Origin: Paludibacteraceae bacterium
Lineage (GTDB): Bacteria; Bacteroidota; Bacteroidia; Bacteroidales; Paludibacteraceae
Direction: 5' to 3'
Assembly: GCA_017448985.1 (NCBI GenBank)
Contig: JAFSKL010000019.1
Coordinates: 16,933-80,932 of the forward strand
Length of the DNA stretch: 64,000 nt
Positions 54,822 through 62,836 of this stretch are shown here, one piece after another. The position numbers and the translations under genes were made by a program. The stretch's first letter is position 1. Every line of letters begins with the position of its first letter. Below the pieces are notes generated by a model. It was given only the letters and a program-made list of their open reading frames with translations, did no database searches and had not been told where the DNA came from.

Positions 54822-55916
54822 TTCGCCGACTTTGACGGATTTGGTAGAAAAATAAGGAGCACGACCTGGTTCGAAGAAGAGGACAACGTCGCTGCCTCCG
54901 AAGAGGAAATGGCCGAGTTCTGCTCCTTTGGGGAGCACCACTGGATTAGGGATTAGGGAATTAGGGATTAGAGATTTTTGATTAGTGAGCGCAGGGTGAG
55001 TCCATTGGACGGAACTGACTTGTTGGACTCCGACGGGAACAATAGCCATCTTGCCGAAAGCTGGTGTGTCCACAATGAGGACACCACGAGTTTCTAACAT
55101 CTGGAAGTCCGTAACTCCAAGTCGGTCATACCGATAGCGGTTCTGCGACTCATCCCAGATGATGACACCGCCTCCGGCATGGATACCTTCAATGGTTTTG
55201 CACTCGAGCACAACGCCATCGCAGGGCATATGGAAACGATGATAATCAAAGACATCGAGGACGATGTGGGTAGTCTCCCCATCAGCAAAAACATCACGAT
55301 AAGGACTTTCGCCAAGCAAGTCAAGCCAGTTGGTTATCGTCGCTGTCTTAATCAGTCCTTCATCAGCAATAACTCCATCGCAAGGACTTATAAAGGTGAA
55401 GGGTGAAAGGTGAAAGGTGAAAGGACTTCGCAATTTCCTTGTGAAAAAGTCATTCCACGAATGCCAGTTATCGGGCGACTCGTAGCGGTTGGTGTTGAGT
55501 TCGAAACGCGGGTCGGAGAGGGCGAGTTGATAATAAGTATCGTTCCAACTATCCGGACTACTGAGCCATTCGCCCCAAGCGGTATTATATGCTTTGAGCC
55601 ACTCGGCAAAACGCGGTTCGTATTGAAGAGACGGATAGATATAACCTTTGTCGCGAAGAGCCTCTAAGGGCTGATCCAAGAGGAAATAGAAATAGCCTAT
55701 ATTTTGATCAATACGGCGAAAGAACGAAGCATCTTCACCAATATCCATCGTTTGCCACGGCATACTTTGCGCAAAGCGCTCCACATAGGCACACCACTGC
55801 TCTACCGTCCGCACGGGATTGGTCTCCACATGCGGATTAGCAAGGGCGGCTTGCGTAAGCGATTGCTCCAACAAATCGCGCAGGTCCGGATATTTAGTCA
55901 ATAAGCCATTCAACAT
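54810..55916 (-). CDS. Phosphatidylserine decarboxylase-like protein
   Basis: 368 residues, type with a long N-terminal region (about 1-160; FFTRKL near 157). The triad is in place: Asp in ISPCDGVIAD, His in DYHRFHMP and the self-cleavage site GGSD (HFLFGGSDVVLFF) whose serine becomes the pyruvoyl group. The family decarboxylates phosphatidylserine or related amino-acid headgroups. Two short insertions are encoded by 7-base repeats: SPFTFHLSPFTF before the Asp motif and SLIPNSLIPNP before the GGSD motif. It overlaps the condensation-domain gene by 23 bases, so the substrate may be special to this gene set rather than bulk phospholipid. Confidence 0.85.
   Translation of the reverse strand: MLNGLLTKYPDLRDLLEQSLTQAALANPHVETNPVRTVEQWCAYVERFAQSMPWQTMDIGEDASFFRRIDQNIGYFYFLLDQPLEALRDKGYIYPSLQYEPRFAEWLKAYNTAWGEWLSSPDSWNDTYYQLALSDPRFELNTNRYESPDNWHSWNDFFTRKLRSPFTFHLSPFTFISPCDGVIADEGLIKTATITNWLDLLGESPYRDVFADGETTHIVLDVFDYHRFHMPCDGVVLECKTIEGIHAGGGVIIWDESQNRYRYDRLGVTDFQMLETRGVLIVDTPAFGKMAIVPVGVQQVSSVQWTHPALTNQKSLIPNSLIPNPVVLPKGAELGHFLFGGSDVVLFFEPGRAPYFSTKSVKVGEKIA
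54944..54972. repeat. 7-bp repeats near the 3' end of the decarboxylase gene
   Basis: GGATTAG occurs four times, one unit with an extra A, encoding the LIPNS/LIPNP duplication. Confidence 0.8.
55395..55422. repeat. 7-bp repeats in the middle of the decarboxylase gene
   Basis: GGTGAAG followed by three GGTGAAA units; three units equal seven codons, giving the SPFTFHL/SPFTFIS repeat. Confidence 0.85.
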
Positions 55917-57036
55917 ATTTTCGAACTAAGTCGGCGAAACGACGGATAGATTCGGGTTTATAATGGGACGCGGAATAGCGATAAGCAATTACCAGATCAT
56001 CCTCATAAACATCCACATCCAACAGGGACATCGCCTGCCTTCTTTCTTCTATGTCCAATTGAACCGGAATAGGAGCATATTGAGTCAGCCTATCCTCCGT
56101 GATAGAAGTTAGCACATTGACCGCATAATTCCATATCTGATTCTGCGGAGCAAGAAGGGTGTATGGATATAAACTGTGCGCAATACTTTGTGTAAATTGT
56201 GTTTGTATCTGTTTTAACAAATCTTGCTTTTGAAGGCACACGGCCCCTCCCCTCCTAATCTGAATTGGCACATCGCGATGCAATGAACCAAAAATTGCCA
56301 TTTCCTCCATACTTTCACGGCCAAGATATGCCCACGTAAGTGCTGCGGAATCTGTGTCATTGTAATCCATAATAGACAAGGTTACGCACAAAGATATAAA
56401 TTGAGAAACAGAAAGTTTATATTGGTCGCAGACATGCTGAAATAAAGGTTTGAGTTCTGCTAAATCATCTATCAAAGTTGCTTCTTCCCCAAACTGACTT
56501 AATGGTTGATCCGTATCCACATTGGGACGCACAGAATAAGCGACTTCTCCAAAATTTTCTTCGTACCATTGTCGATCTTCTTCATACGGAGGAGTGGTCT
56601 TTAGTTGCTCATACTGTTTAAGAAACTCCAAATAATTATCCTCGAAAAGAGGCTTCCCTTTATAGGCACGGAAGATGTCCTGAAATAATAATCTAAAACT
56701 GAAGGAATCCCCTAATATGCGACTAACGTCAAACGACATGGTCAGTTTATTCTCTGCAAGTTGATATTCAACAGAGTGAAACTTTCCTTTTAAGATATTT
56801 TCGGAAGGTTGGTAATATTGCTCCCCTTGCTCTGTGATCATCATCGAAAAAACAGGATGATTCCGCAGCGCAATTTCTACTGACCCTTGCAAACGCGAGA
56901 CATCAATCGTTGACCTATCAAAGATTAATGAAATTTTATCGTGATAAATCTCGGGAATATACTGCATTTGTTCCCAAATTAATCGGGAAAAAGGCAAGAG
57001 AGGATATTTTTTTATTTGATATTGGAGATTTGACAT
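55894..57036 (-). CDS. Stand-alone condensation-domain-like protein
   Basis: 380 residues from the ATG at 57036, 7 bases after the preceding stop; a longer frame to 57147 would overlap that gene. The fold is that of NRPS condensation domains / CoA-dependent acyltransferases: YPLLPFSRLIWEQ at the start, ALRNHPVFSMMI, then FDVSRILGDSFSFRLLFQDI where the HHxxxDG motif belongs. Both histidines are replaced (SRILGDS) while Asp is kept. There are no adenylation or carrier domains. It may bind or transfer an acyl chain by another mechanism or act as a non-catalytic partner. Overlaps the decarboxylase gene. Confidence 0.75.
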   Translation of the reverse strand: MSNLQYQIKKYPLLPFSRLIWEQMQYIPEIYHDKISLIFDRSTIDVSRLQGSVEIALRNHPVFSMMITEQGEQYYQPSENILKGKFHSVEYQLAENKLTMSFDVSRILGDSFSFRLLFQDIFRAYKGKPLFEDNYLEFLKQYEQLKTTPPYEEDRQWYEENFGEVAYSVRPNVDTDQPLSQFGEEATLIDDLAELKPLFQHVCDQYKLSVSQFISLCVTLSIMDYNDTDSAALTWAYLGRESMEEMAIFGSLHRDVPIQIRRGGAVCLQKQDLLKQIQTQFTQSIAHSLYPYTLLAPQNQIWNYAVNVLTSITEDRLTQYAPIPVQLDIEERRQAMSLLDVDVYEDDLVIAYRYSASHYKPESIRRFADLVRKYVEWLID

Positions 57037-57043
57037 CGAAGAT

Positions 57044-57937
57044 TTATGAATTACGTCTACATACGAATGCCCAAACACATCCTCCGGCACAAACCAACAA
57101 TAGCAGTATTCCACATACTCGCGGTGTAAACCAAGGTTTTTGTACAATCACCGGCTCCGCTTCCACTAAATCACCCACGTAAGCAAGCATGGGTTCTCCG
57201 TCTATGGTAGCCGTTGACCACACCTCTAATAGATCCGTTGGAAAAATAACTTTCTCTTTTGGAGTTGTCAAGTTATTTATCTCCTTACCGGACCCCAAAC
57301 GCAAGATAAAAATGGTCCACGGATAATTCTCCAAATGTTCTTCCATTATCTCCATTGCTGATTTGGTTAAGAATTTCTCCGGCCAGTTGTATTCAATCTG
57401 GGTAGGCGATAAAGCGCGTTCTACATAACGAAGTAATGAATTGGCGCATCCGAACTTGACCAGATCCATCTGCATTTCTTGTTCTGCCAACATACGATTA
57501 TCCATCTGTTCCCACAAACGTTGTTCCGCTTCCGGCGGCATGTTGATACGATATTCATGCACAGCTCGTTTCCACACATGATAATCCTCTATATACTCTT
57601 CAGTAGGGAAAGCGAACATGCCCATTTTGAGTTTTCCCGTCAAATAGTCCCATAACTGTCCTTTGATTTTCTCACTCTCATAACTGAAGCAATAATCCAG
57701 GCCGAATGTCGGACACTGCAGACGCAAGAATGCATGTCCGGTCACTCCGAGGTAATCCTGCGTCATATCCGTAGGATCGGCGACACAGAGACTCACCAGG
57801 ACAAAATCGTCAGCAAGGCGATCGATGGTATCGTTGAAGCCCTGTTGCGCATTGCGTTCGGCTACCGTCAACTCTTGTGCATGCATGGCAAAAGAGCACA
57901 TAAGACCAATGCAAAGAAAGAACAATGTTTTTTTCAT
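57044..57937 (-). CDS. DUF4105-like (Lnb N-terminal-type) periplasmic protein
   Basis: 297 residues from the ATG at 57937, which begins a signal peptide (MKKTLFFLCIGLMCSFAM, HAQ). VTGHAFLRL with LDYCFSYES fits the DUF4105 family, related to the papain-like part of the lipoprotein N-acyltransferase Lnb; a possible catalytic cysteine is in KFGCANSLLRYV. A C-terminal membrane helix (GILLLLVCAGGCVWAF) with basic end anchors it. It heads the condensation-domain / decarboxylase run. Family assignment is moderate and activity unproven. Confidence 0.6.
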   Translation of the reverse strand: MKKTLFFLCIGLMCSFAMHAQELTVAERNAQQGFNDTIDRLADDFVLVSLCVADPTDMTQDYLGVTGHAFLRLQCPTFGLDYCFSYESEKIKGQLWDYLTGKLKMGMFAFPTEEYIEDYHVWKRAVHEYRINMPPEAEQRLWEQMDNRMLAEQEMQMDLVKFGCANSLLRYVERALSPTQIEYNWPEKFLTKSAMEIMEEHLENYPWTIFILRLGSGKEINNLTTPKEKVIFPTDLLEVWSTATIDGEPMLAYVGDLVEAEPVIVQKPWFTPRVCGILLLLVCAGGCVWAFVCRRNS

Positions 57938-57963
57938 CGTTTCGTGAATTTGGATTTCTGCGG

Positions 57964-57994
57964 CAAAGGTACAACTTTTTTTTGACATATGCAA
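57964..57994 (-). promoter_or_regulatory. Promoter of the DUF4105-like gene run
   Basis: On the minus strand TTG (57992-57994), 20 bases, TACCTTTG (57964-57971), 27 bases before the ATG. Confidence 0.78.
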
Positions 57995-58002
57995 GAAAAA
58001 CT

Positions 58003-58032
58003 AAAAAAAACGCCCTCTCGGACGTTTTTTTT
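58003..58032 (-). terminator. Terminator after aspS
   Basis: ACGCCC/GGACGT stem (one mismatch, TCTC loop) flanked by runs of A and T, overlapping the end of aspS. Confidence 0.7.
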
Positions 58033-59407
58033 AAGGAGCCACGCGATTGATGTCTCTTGGGAACATGGAGCATTCCTTGACGTTGGCGATGCCGAGGAAG
58101 CAGGCAGTGATGCGCTCGAGGCCGATGGCGAAGCCGCCGTGAGGGGGCATGCCGTTGCGGAAGGTGTCGAGGTAGAAACGGAAAGCATCCGGGTTCATGC
58201 CACGACGGAGCATCTTCTCGCGGTAGTCGGCTTCTTTATGGATACGCTGTCCGCCGGAGGTGATCTCGAGACCTCTCATGAGGAGGTCGAAGCTGAGTGT
58301 CAGACTCGGGTCCTCGGGGTCGTCCATTGCATAGAAAGCACGGTGCTCGGAGGGGAAGTGGGTGACGAAGACGAAATCACTTCCGTATTTGTCATATGCA
58401 TATTTGCAAATTGCCCTTTCTTCCTCAGGAGCCAAGTCGTCCTCGCCGCGGTGGTCCGCCTCGCAGAGGTGGTTCTCGAAGAGGATCTCATGCACTTCGC
58501 TCAGTTTCCAAGCCGGTACTTGCTCGGGCAATACGGGGTTGACCGCATTGAGGAGCTGGAGTTCGTGGGCACAGTCGCGTTCTACGACAGCGATGATATG
58601 GCGGAGCAAAGCAGCCTCGAGGGTCATGACATCTTCCTGTCCTTTGATGAAGCCCATCTCGACATCAAGGGAGATGTACTCATTGAGGTGACGGGAGGTA
58701 GCATGTTTCTCTGCGCGGTAGGCGGGCGCAATCTCGAAGACGCGCTCATAGACGCCGACGCCGATCTGTTTGTAGAACTGCGGCGATTGCGCGAGGTACA
58801 CCTGCTTGCCGAAATAATCCATCTTGAAGACGTTAGCGCCGCCTTCTGCGCCTTCGCTCACGATCTTCGGGGTGAAGATCTGGGTGAAGCCATTGGCGCT
58901 CAAGAACTCGCCGAAGGCACGTGCGATGGTCGATTGTACCTTGAGGATCGCCATATCCCGCGGGTTGCGGAGGGTGACCTGACGGTTGTCGAACTTATAG
59001 CGCAGGAGTGTCTCTTCGTCGCCGAACTTAAGGGCGTTCATGTCCACTACCTCGGCGGTTGTCGGGCGGGAGAGGACGCGGACCTCGGAGACAGCGATCT
59101 CAATGGTGTTGTAGAAGGCTGCGGGGTCTTTGATCTTCGCCTCGTTAACCGTACCGGTGAGGGTGATCGCCATCTCGCGGCAGAGGTCGTTCATCGCGAT
59201 CTCTGCGCCCTTCTCGTCGAAGAACTTGGAGGTGTCATTGGAGACTACTGCTTGGAGCAGGCCACGACTCTTACGGAGTACAATAAATCCGCCCCACTTG
59301 GTGACGCGGACATTATGGATCATGCCGGAAACGGTGACTTGCTCACCGACTTTGCAGTTGTCGATAGTGATACCTTGTGGTTGATGATTATTGACATCTA
59401 AAAACAT
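58031..59407 (-). CDS. aspS: Aspartyl-tRNA synthetase, archaeal/eukaryotic type
   Basis: 458 residues: an OB-fold anticodon-binding domain (about 15-115), then a class II catalytic core with motif 2 (FEIAPAYRAEKHATSRHLNEY, two pieces) and motif 3 (GFAIGLERI). The core lacks the large GAD insertion of ordinary bacterial AspRS, and the length (about 450 rather than 590) fits the archaeal branch, which is often non-discriminating and charges tRNA-Asn as well. An asparaginyl enzyme is an alternative; the HLNEYISLDVEM segment favours AspRS. A structured RNA precedes the gene. Confidence 0.82.
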   Translation of the reverse strand: MFLDVNNHQPQGITIDNCKVGEQVTVSGMIHNVRVTKWGGFIVLRKSRGLLQAVVSNDTSKFFDEKGAEIAMNDLCREMAITLTGTVNEAKIKDPAAFYNTIEIAVSEVRVLSRPTTAEVVDMNALKFGDEETLLRYKFDNRQVTLRNPRDMAILKVQSTIARAFGEFLSANGFTQIFTPKIVSEGAEGGANVFKMDYFGKQVYLAQSPQFYKQIGVGVYERVFEIAPAYRAEKHATSRHLNEYISLDVEMGFIKGQEDVMTLEAALLRHIIAVVERDCAHELQLLNAVNPVLPEQVPAWKLSEVHEILFENHLCEADHRGEDDLAPEEERAICKYAYDKYGSDFVFVTHFPSEHRAFYAMDDPEDPSLTLSFDLLMRGLEITSGGQRIHKEADYREKMLRRGMNPDAFRFYLDTFRNGMPPHGGFAIGLERITACFLGIANVKECSMFPRDINRVAP

Positions 59408-59441
59408 AGTTGACTGAATTTAGAAAAAAACATAAATGACA

Positions 59442-59562
59442 CCTCATTTTCTGTAGCACCTTCGTGCTCTGTGTATTTGCTTGCTTGATCATCTATGTAA
59501 ATAAATTTACCTATCTGCTCAATCAACCAAATCCACACTCCTTTGAGTACCAGAAAATGAGG
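59442..59562 (-). ncRNA. Structured RNA element, copy A, upstream of aspS
   Basis: 121 bases closed by a perfect 12-bp stem (59442-59453 with 59551-59562). Inside, read on the minus strand: an ACTC/GAGT hairpin, a long interrupted stem (GTG, ATTTG, TTGAT with ATCAA, CAAAT, CAC), conserved GAGCAG and AGATGATC segments, and the hairpin AGCAC gaag GTGCT. It ends 34 bases before the aspS ATG. A TTG (59594-59596), 20 bases, TATGTTTA (59566-59573) promoter-like pair begins 3 bases before the element. Together with the 59655-59676 hairpin it accounts for most of the 395-base gap between rplQ and aspS. Confidence 0.7.
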
Positions 59563-59654
59563 ATATAAACATACAAAACAATATTCACACAAGCAATCTC
59601 TACAGCAAGGTATTGAGGAGAAAATTGTTTTTTGTGTAAATTTCTGATTAATAA

Positions 59655-59676
59655 TTTTAATCTCGCAAGAGATGAG
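59655..59676 (-). other. Short conserved hairpin upstream of RNA element A
   Basis: ATCTCG ca AGAGAT-type stem (CTCATCTCT..CGAGATTAAA on the minus strand), repeated at 60519-60539 upstream of element B. Confidence 0.5.
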
Positions 59677-59802
59677 AATTATTTTGATAAGGTACATCGC
59701 AAATTCATTTGTGGATGGACATTAGCAAAATAAGACTCAGAGGTACGCAGTACTTAAAATTATTAATCAGTGTTTTGTTTGTTTTTTTCTTTCAAAGATC
59801 AA

Positions 59803-60279
59803 TTATTCTGCTGCGGGAGCCTCGGCTTCAGCTACTTCTTCTACGGCCTCTTTAACGGCTTTTTTGCCGGCACGGCGGGTAGCTTTCTTAGCAGCTTTCT
59901 TGGTCTCCTTGAGCATGTTCTCATTGTAGTCAACGAGCTCGATGATACACATCTCAGCAGCATCGCCCAGACGGAAGCCTGTGCGGAGGATACGGGTGTA
60001 ACCACCGGGGCGGTTAGCGATCTTCTCGCCTACATTCTGGAAGAGTTCGGTAACGACCTCTTTCTGTTTGAGGAGGGAGAAAGCCAAACGACGGTTGTTC
60101 ATGTTATCCTCTTTGGCACGTGTGAGGATCGGCTCCACGTAGATACGGAGCGCTTTAGCCTTAGCGAGGGTCGTGCTGATACGCTTGTGCATGATCAGCG
60201 AGCACGCCATGTTGGACAACATCGCTGCGCGATGGTTGGCCTTGCGGCTAAGGTGATTGAATTTTTTATTGTGTCTCAT
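59803..60279 (-). CDS. rplQ: 50S ribosomal protein L17
   Basis: 158 residues. The L17 core is at residues 1-115 ([20 protein letters not shown], then [19 protein letters not shown]). The C-terminal 40 residues are an Ala/Lys/Glu-rich extension ([19 protein letters not shown]) as often seen in Bacteroidota. It follows rpoA as usual, but a 383-base gap with a structured RNA separates them. Confidence 0.97.
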   Translation of the reverse strand: MRHNKKFNHLSRKANHRAAMLSNMACSLIMHKRISTTLAKAKALRIYVEPILTRAKEDNMNNRRLAFSLLKQKEVVTELFQNVGEKIANRPGGYTRILRTGFRLGDAAEMCIIELVDYNENMLKETKKAAKKATRRAGKKAVKEAVEEVAEAEAPAAE

Positions 60280-60319
60280 AATTTTGTTATTTTTTCTTTA
60301 GACAAAAACCTATAAAACC

Positions 60320-60445
60320 CCTCTTCGATTTTAAGCACCTTCGTGCTCTCGGGTCTTAGTATGGTAGATCATCTTCGTAAGCAAGCTTCCAAGCTGCTCT
60401 CCCATCCTAATCCCCCACTCTTTCAGAGTTTCAAACTCGAAGAGG
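60320..60445 (-). ncRNA. Structured RNA element, copy B, upstream of rplQ
   Basis: 126 bases closed by CCTCTTCGA / TCGAAGAGG. It has the same order of parts as copy A: ACTCT/AGAGT hairpin, interrupted long stem (GGG, TTAG, ATGG with CCAT, CTAA, CCC), GAGCAG and AGATGATC, and an identical AGCACgaagGTGCT hairpin. The paired segments differ from copy A but stay complementary. TAGGTTTA (60449-60456) begins 3 bases before it, as in copy A, though without a clear -33 TTG. It ends 40 bases before the rplQ ATG. The rest of the 383-base gap holds the hairpin at 60519-60539 and A+T-rich sequence. Confidence 0.7.
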
Positions 60446-60518
60446 AAATAAACCTAAAAAACATTCTTTCTCGTTGCGGATGATAAAATTGTTTTTATTG
60501 TTTATGTCCTTTGAAAAA

Positions 60519-60539
60519 TTTAATCTCGTAGAGATGAGG
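60519..60539 (-). other. Short conserved hairpin upstream of RNA element B
   Basis: ATCTC gt(a) GAGAT stem matching the one at 59655-59676 in sequence and position relative to the RNA element. Confidence 0.5.
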
Positions 60540-60662
60540 ATTTATTGTATCAGGCTATGTCAAATTTATTTGAAAATAGGATGATAGAATAAAGACTCAT
60601 TAAACTGTAAGTTTTAATTTTTCAAAGGGGTTTTTAATGTTTTTTTCTTATTCAATTAATAA

Positions 60663-61655
60663 TTAATCCAGCGCACGATAGCGCGAGATGTCCATACCGA
60701 AGGCGAGGCCGTTGCGCTCGAGCAGTTCGTCGAGTTCGGTGAGGGATTTCTTACCGAAGTTACGGAACTTGAGCAGGTCAGCGCGGTGGTACTTAACGAG
60801 TTCGCCAAGAGTCTCTACTTCAGCAGCCTTCAAGCAGTTGAGTGCACGCACGGAGAGGTCCATGTCTTGCAGTTTCTGGTTGAGGAGTTGACGCATGCGG
60901 AGGATCTCCTCGTCGAGTGCGTTGCTGTTCTTCTTGGTCTCCTCTTCGAGAACGATACGCTCGTCAGAGAAGAGCATGAAGTGGTAGATGAGAATCTTAG
61001 CGGCTTCGGTGAGTGCCTGTTGCGGGGCAATCGAGCCGTCCGTGGTAATCTCAATCGTCAGTTTCTCGTAGTCGGTACGTTGCTCGACACGGAACTGGTC
61101 AACCGAAATCATGACGTTACGGATAGGTGTGTAGATGGAGTCGATAGCGAGTGTGCCGATAGGCGCATCTTTCGCACGGGACTCATCACCGGGCACGTAT
61201 CCGCGACCCTTGTTGATGGTGATCTCAATCTCAAAATCGGCGGAGTCGTCCATCTCTGCGAGTTGGAGTTCGGGGTTGAGCACCTCGAAGTTCTGCAGGA
61301 CGGTATTGAACTCACCGGCGAGGAAGGCTTTCTGCTTGTGGACATGGAGTTTGACCGTTTCGGTGGTCTCGTCGATGCCCTCTTTGTGGAGGAAGCGAAC
61401 CTGCTTGAGGTTGAGGATAAGGTTGGTAACGTCAGTGATTACACCGGGGATCGTAGCAAATTCATGATCAATACCACTGATCTTGACAGAGCAGATGGCG
61501 TAGCCTTCGAGGCTACCCAGCAGTACGCGACGGATCGCGTTGCCTATCGTGATTCCATACCCCGGCTCGAGTGGGCGAAACTCAAAGATACCTTTGTTCG
61601 CACTCGAATCCAACATTATCACCTTGTCAGGTTTGATGAAATTTAATATTGCCAT
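60663..61655 (-). CDS. rpoA: RNA polymerase alpha subunit
   Basis: 330 residues, usual length. The N-terminal dimerisation domain ([20 protein letters not shown], split motif; LLGSLEGYA) assembles the polymerase core, and the C-terminal domain ([34 protein letters not shown]) contacts promoters and activators. Located between rpsD and rplQ as in most bacteria. Confidence 0.98.
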   Translation of the reverse strand: MAILNFIKPDKVIMLDSSANKGIFEFRPLEPGYGITIGNAIRRVLLGSLEGYAICSVKISGIDHEFATIPGVITDVTNLILNLKQVRFLHKEGIDETTETVKLHVHKQKAFLAGEFNTVLQNFEVLNPELQLAEMDDSADFEIEITINKGRGYVPGDESRAKDAPIGTLAIDSIYTPIRNVMISVDQFRVEQRTDYEKLTIEITTDGSIAPQQALTEAAKILIYHFMLFSDERIVLEEETKKNSNALDEEILRMRQLLNQKLQDMDLSVRALNCLKAAEVETLGELVKYHRADLLKFRNFGKKSLTELDELLERNGLAFGMDISRYRALD

Positions 61656-61666
61656 GAATTTAATGA

Positions 61667-62272
61667 TTATTTAGAGTACAACTCAACGATTAATTGCTCC
61701 TTGATGTTCTCCGGGATCTCAGCGCGAGCGGGAACATTGAGCAGCTTACCAGCCTTGTCGGCCTCGTTCCATTCGAGCCAACCGTACTTAGCGTGGTTGA
61801 AGCCCTGGAGGGACTCATTGATGACCTCAAGTGATTTAGCTTTTTCGCGAACAGCAACAACCTGGCCGGGTTTAACCTCGAAGGAAGGGATGTTCACTAC
61901 TTTGCCGTCCACAGTGATGTGGCGGTGGCTAACGAGCTGACGCGCAGCAGCACGAGTAGGAGCCATACCGAGACGATAAACGATATTGTCCAGGCGGCAC
62001 TCGAGAAGCTGGATCAGGATCTCACCGGTAATACCTTTGGTACGGGCAGCTTTCGCGAAGAGAAGACGGAACTGACGCTCGAGTACACCGTAGGTGTATT
62101 TAGCTTTCTGCTTCTCAGCGAGCTGAGTACCATACTCAGAGTTTTTCTTACGACGGTTAACGCCGTGTTGTCCGGGTGCGTACGGACGTTTTGCAAGCAC
62201 CTTATCCTCGCCGAAGATAGCCTCGCCGAAACGGCGTGCGATGCGAGATTTTGGGCCAATATATCTTGCCAT
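61667..62272 (-). CDS. rpsD: 30S ribosomal protein S4
   Basis: 201 residues. [17 protein letters not shown] at the start, and an S4 RNA-binding domain at about 90-150 ([35 protein letters not shown]). S4 starts assembly of the 30S body and in many bacteria represses its own operon. rpoA follows after 11 bases. Confidence 0.98.
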   Translation of the reverse strand: MARYIGPKSRIARRFGEAIFGEDKVLAKRPYAPGQHGVNRRKKNSEYGTQLAEKQKAKYTYGVLERQFRLLFAKAARTKGITGEILIQLLECRLDNIVYRLGMAPTRAAARQLVSHRHITVDGKVVNIPSFEVKPGQVVAVREKAKSLEVINESLQGFNHAKYGWLEWNEADKAGKLLNVPARAEIPENIKEQLIVELYSK

Positions 62273-62288
62273 AACTTTATAAATTTAC

Positions 62289-62351
62289 GATTTGTTCATT
62301 TACCATTTGGTCATTTATTTGTTCATTGAACCATTTGACCATTTGGATGGA
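62289..62351. repeat. Nine 7-bp-periodic units between rpsK and rpsD
   Basis: CATTTGG/TCATTTA/CCATTTGA-like units repeat with a 7-base period and occupy nearly the whole 90-base gap. Within the most conserved operon of the genome this is an unexpected place for a tandem array. Confidence 0.75.
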
Positions 62352-62362
62352 TTTACGTTAAC

Positions 62363-62752
62363 TTAGACACGACGACGTTTCGGAGGACGGCAACCGTTGT
62401 GCGGCATGGGAGTAACGTCAACGATTTCAGTTACATCGATACCAGCGGCTACGCAAGCACGGATAGCCGACTCACGTCCTTGTCCGGGACCCTTAACGTA
62501 TGCTTTAACTTTACGCAGACCGAGGTCGAATGCGACCTTGCAGCAGTCAGCTGCTGCCATTTGTGCTGCGTACGGAGTATTCTTTTTGCTGCCACGGAAG
62601 CCCTGTTTACCAGCCGAAGACCAGCTGATTACTTGGCCGTCACCGTTAGCAACCGTAACGATTACATTGTTGAAAGAAGACATCACGTGAAGCTGGCCAA
62701 CGCCATCAATCTTCACTACGCGCTTCTTAGCTGCAATAGCTTTCTTTGCCAT
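62363..62752 (-). CDS. rpsK: 30S ribosomal protein S11
   Basis: 129 residues with the usual motifs (ATFNNVIVT-like [28 protein letters not shown], and the C-terminal [11 protein letters not shown]). It lines the mRNA exit on the 30S platform. Confidence 0.98.
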   Translation of the reverse strand: MAKKAIAAKKRVVKIDGVGQLHVMSSFNNVIVTVANGDGQVISWSSAGKQGFRGSKKNTPYAAQMAAADCCKVAFDLGLRKVKAYVKGPGQGRESAIRACVAAGIDVTEIVDVTPMPHNGCRPPKRRRV

Positions 62753-62836
62753 AATACTTGATGAATTTTAATTTTGTTGTTACAAAATGTTGCCTTCGTC
62801 TTAGCCCCAAGGGGCACGATTAAAGCAACTTCGTTA

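Noticed and set aside
57989-59401. Long plus-strand open frame (470 codons) opposite aspS
   Set aside because: Antisense shadow of aspS; no family motifs and the opposite strand carries clear synthetase motifs.
59442-59562. T-box leader before aspS
   Set aside because: The T-box bulge sequence, specifier loop layout and terminator are missing, T-boxes are not expected in Bacteroidota, and a second copy precedes rplQ, which is not an amino-acid gene.
59442-60445. Hammerhead or similar self-cleaving ribozyme
   Set aside because: GATGA occurs, but the CTGATGA...GAAA arrangement with three stems does not.
60786-61646. Plus-strand open frame (286 codons) opposite rpoA
   Set aside because: Antisense shadow of a universally conserved gene.
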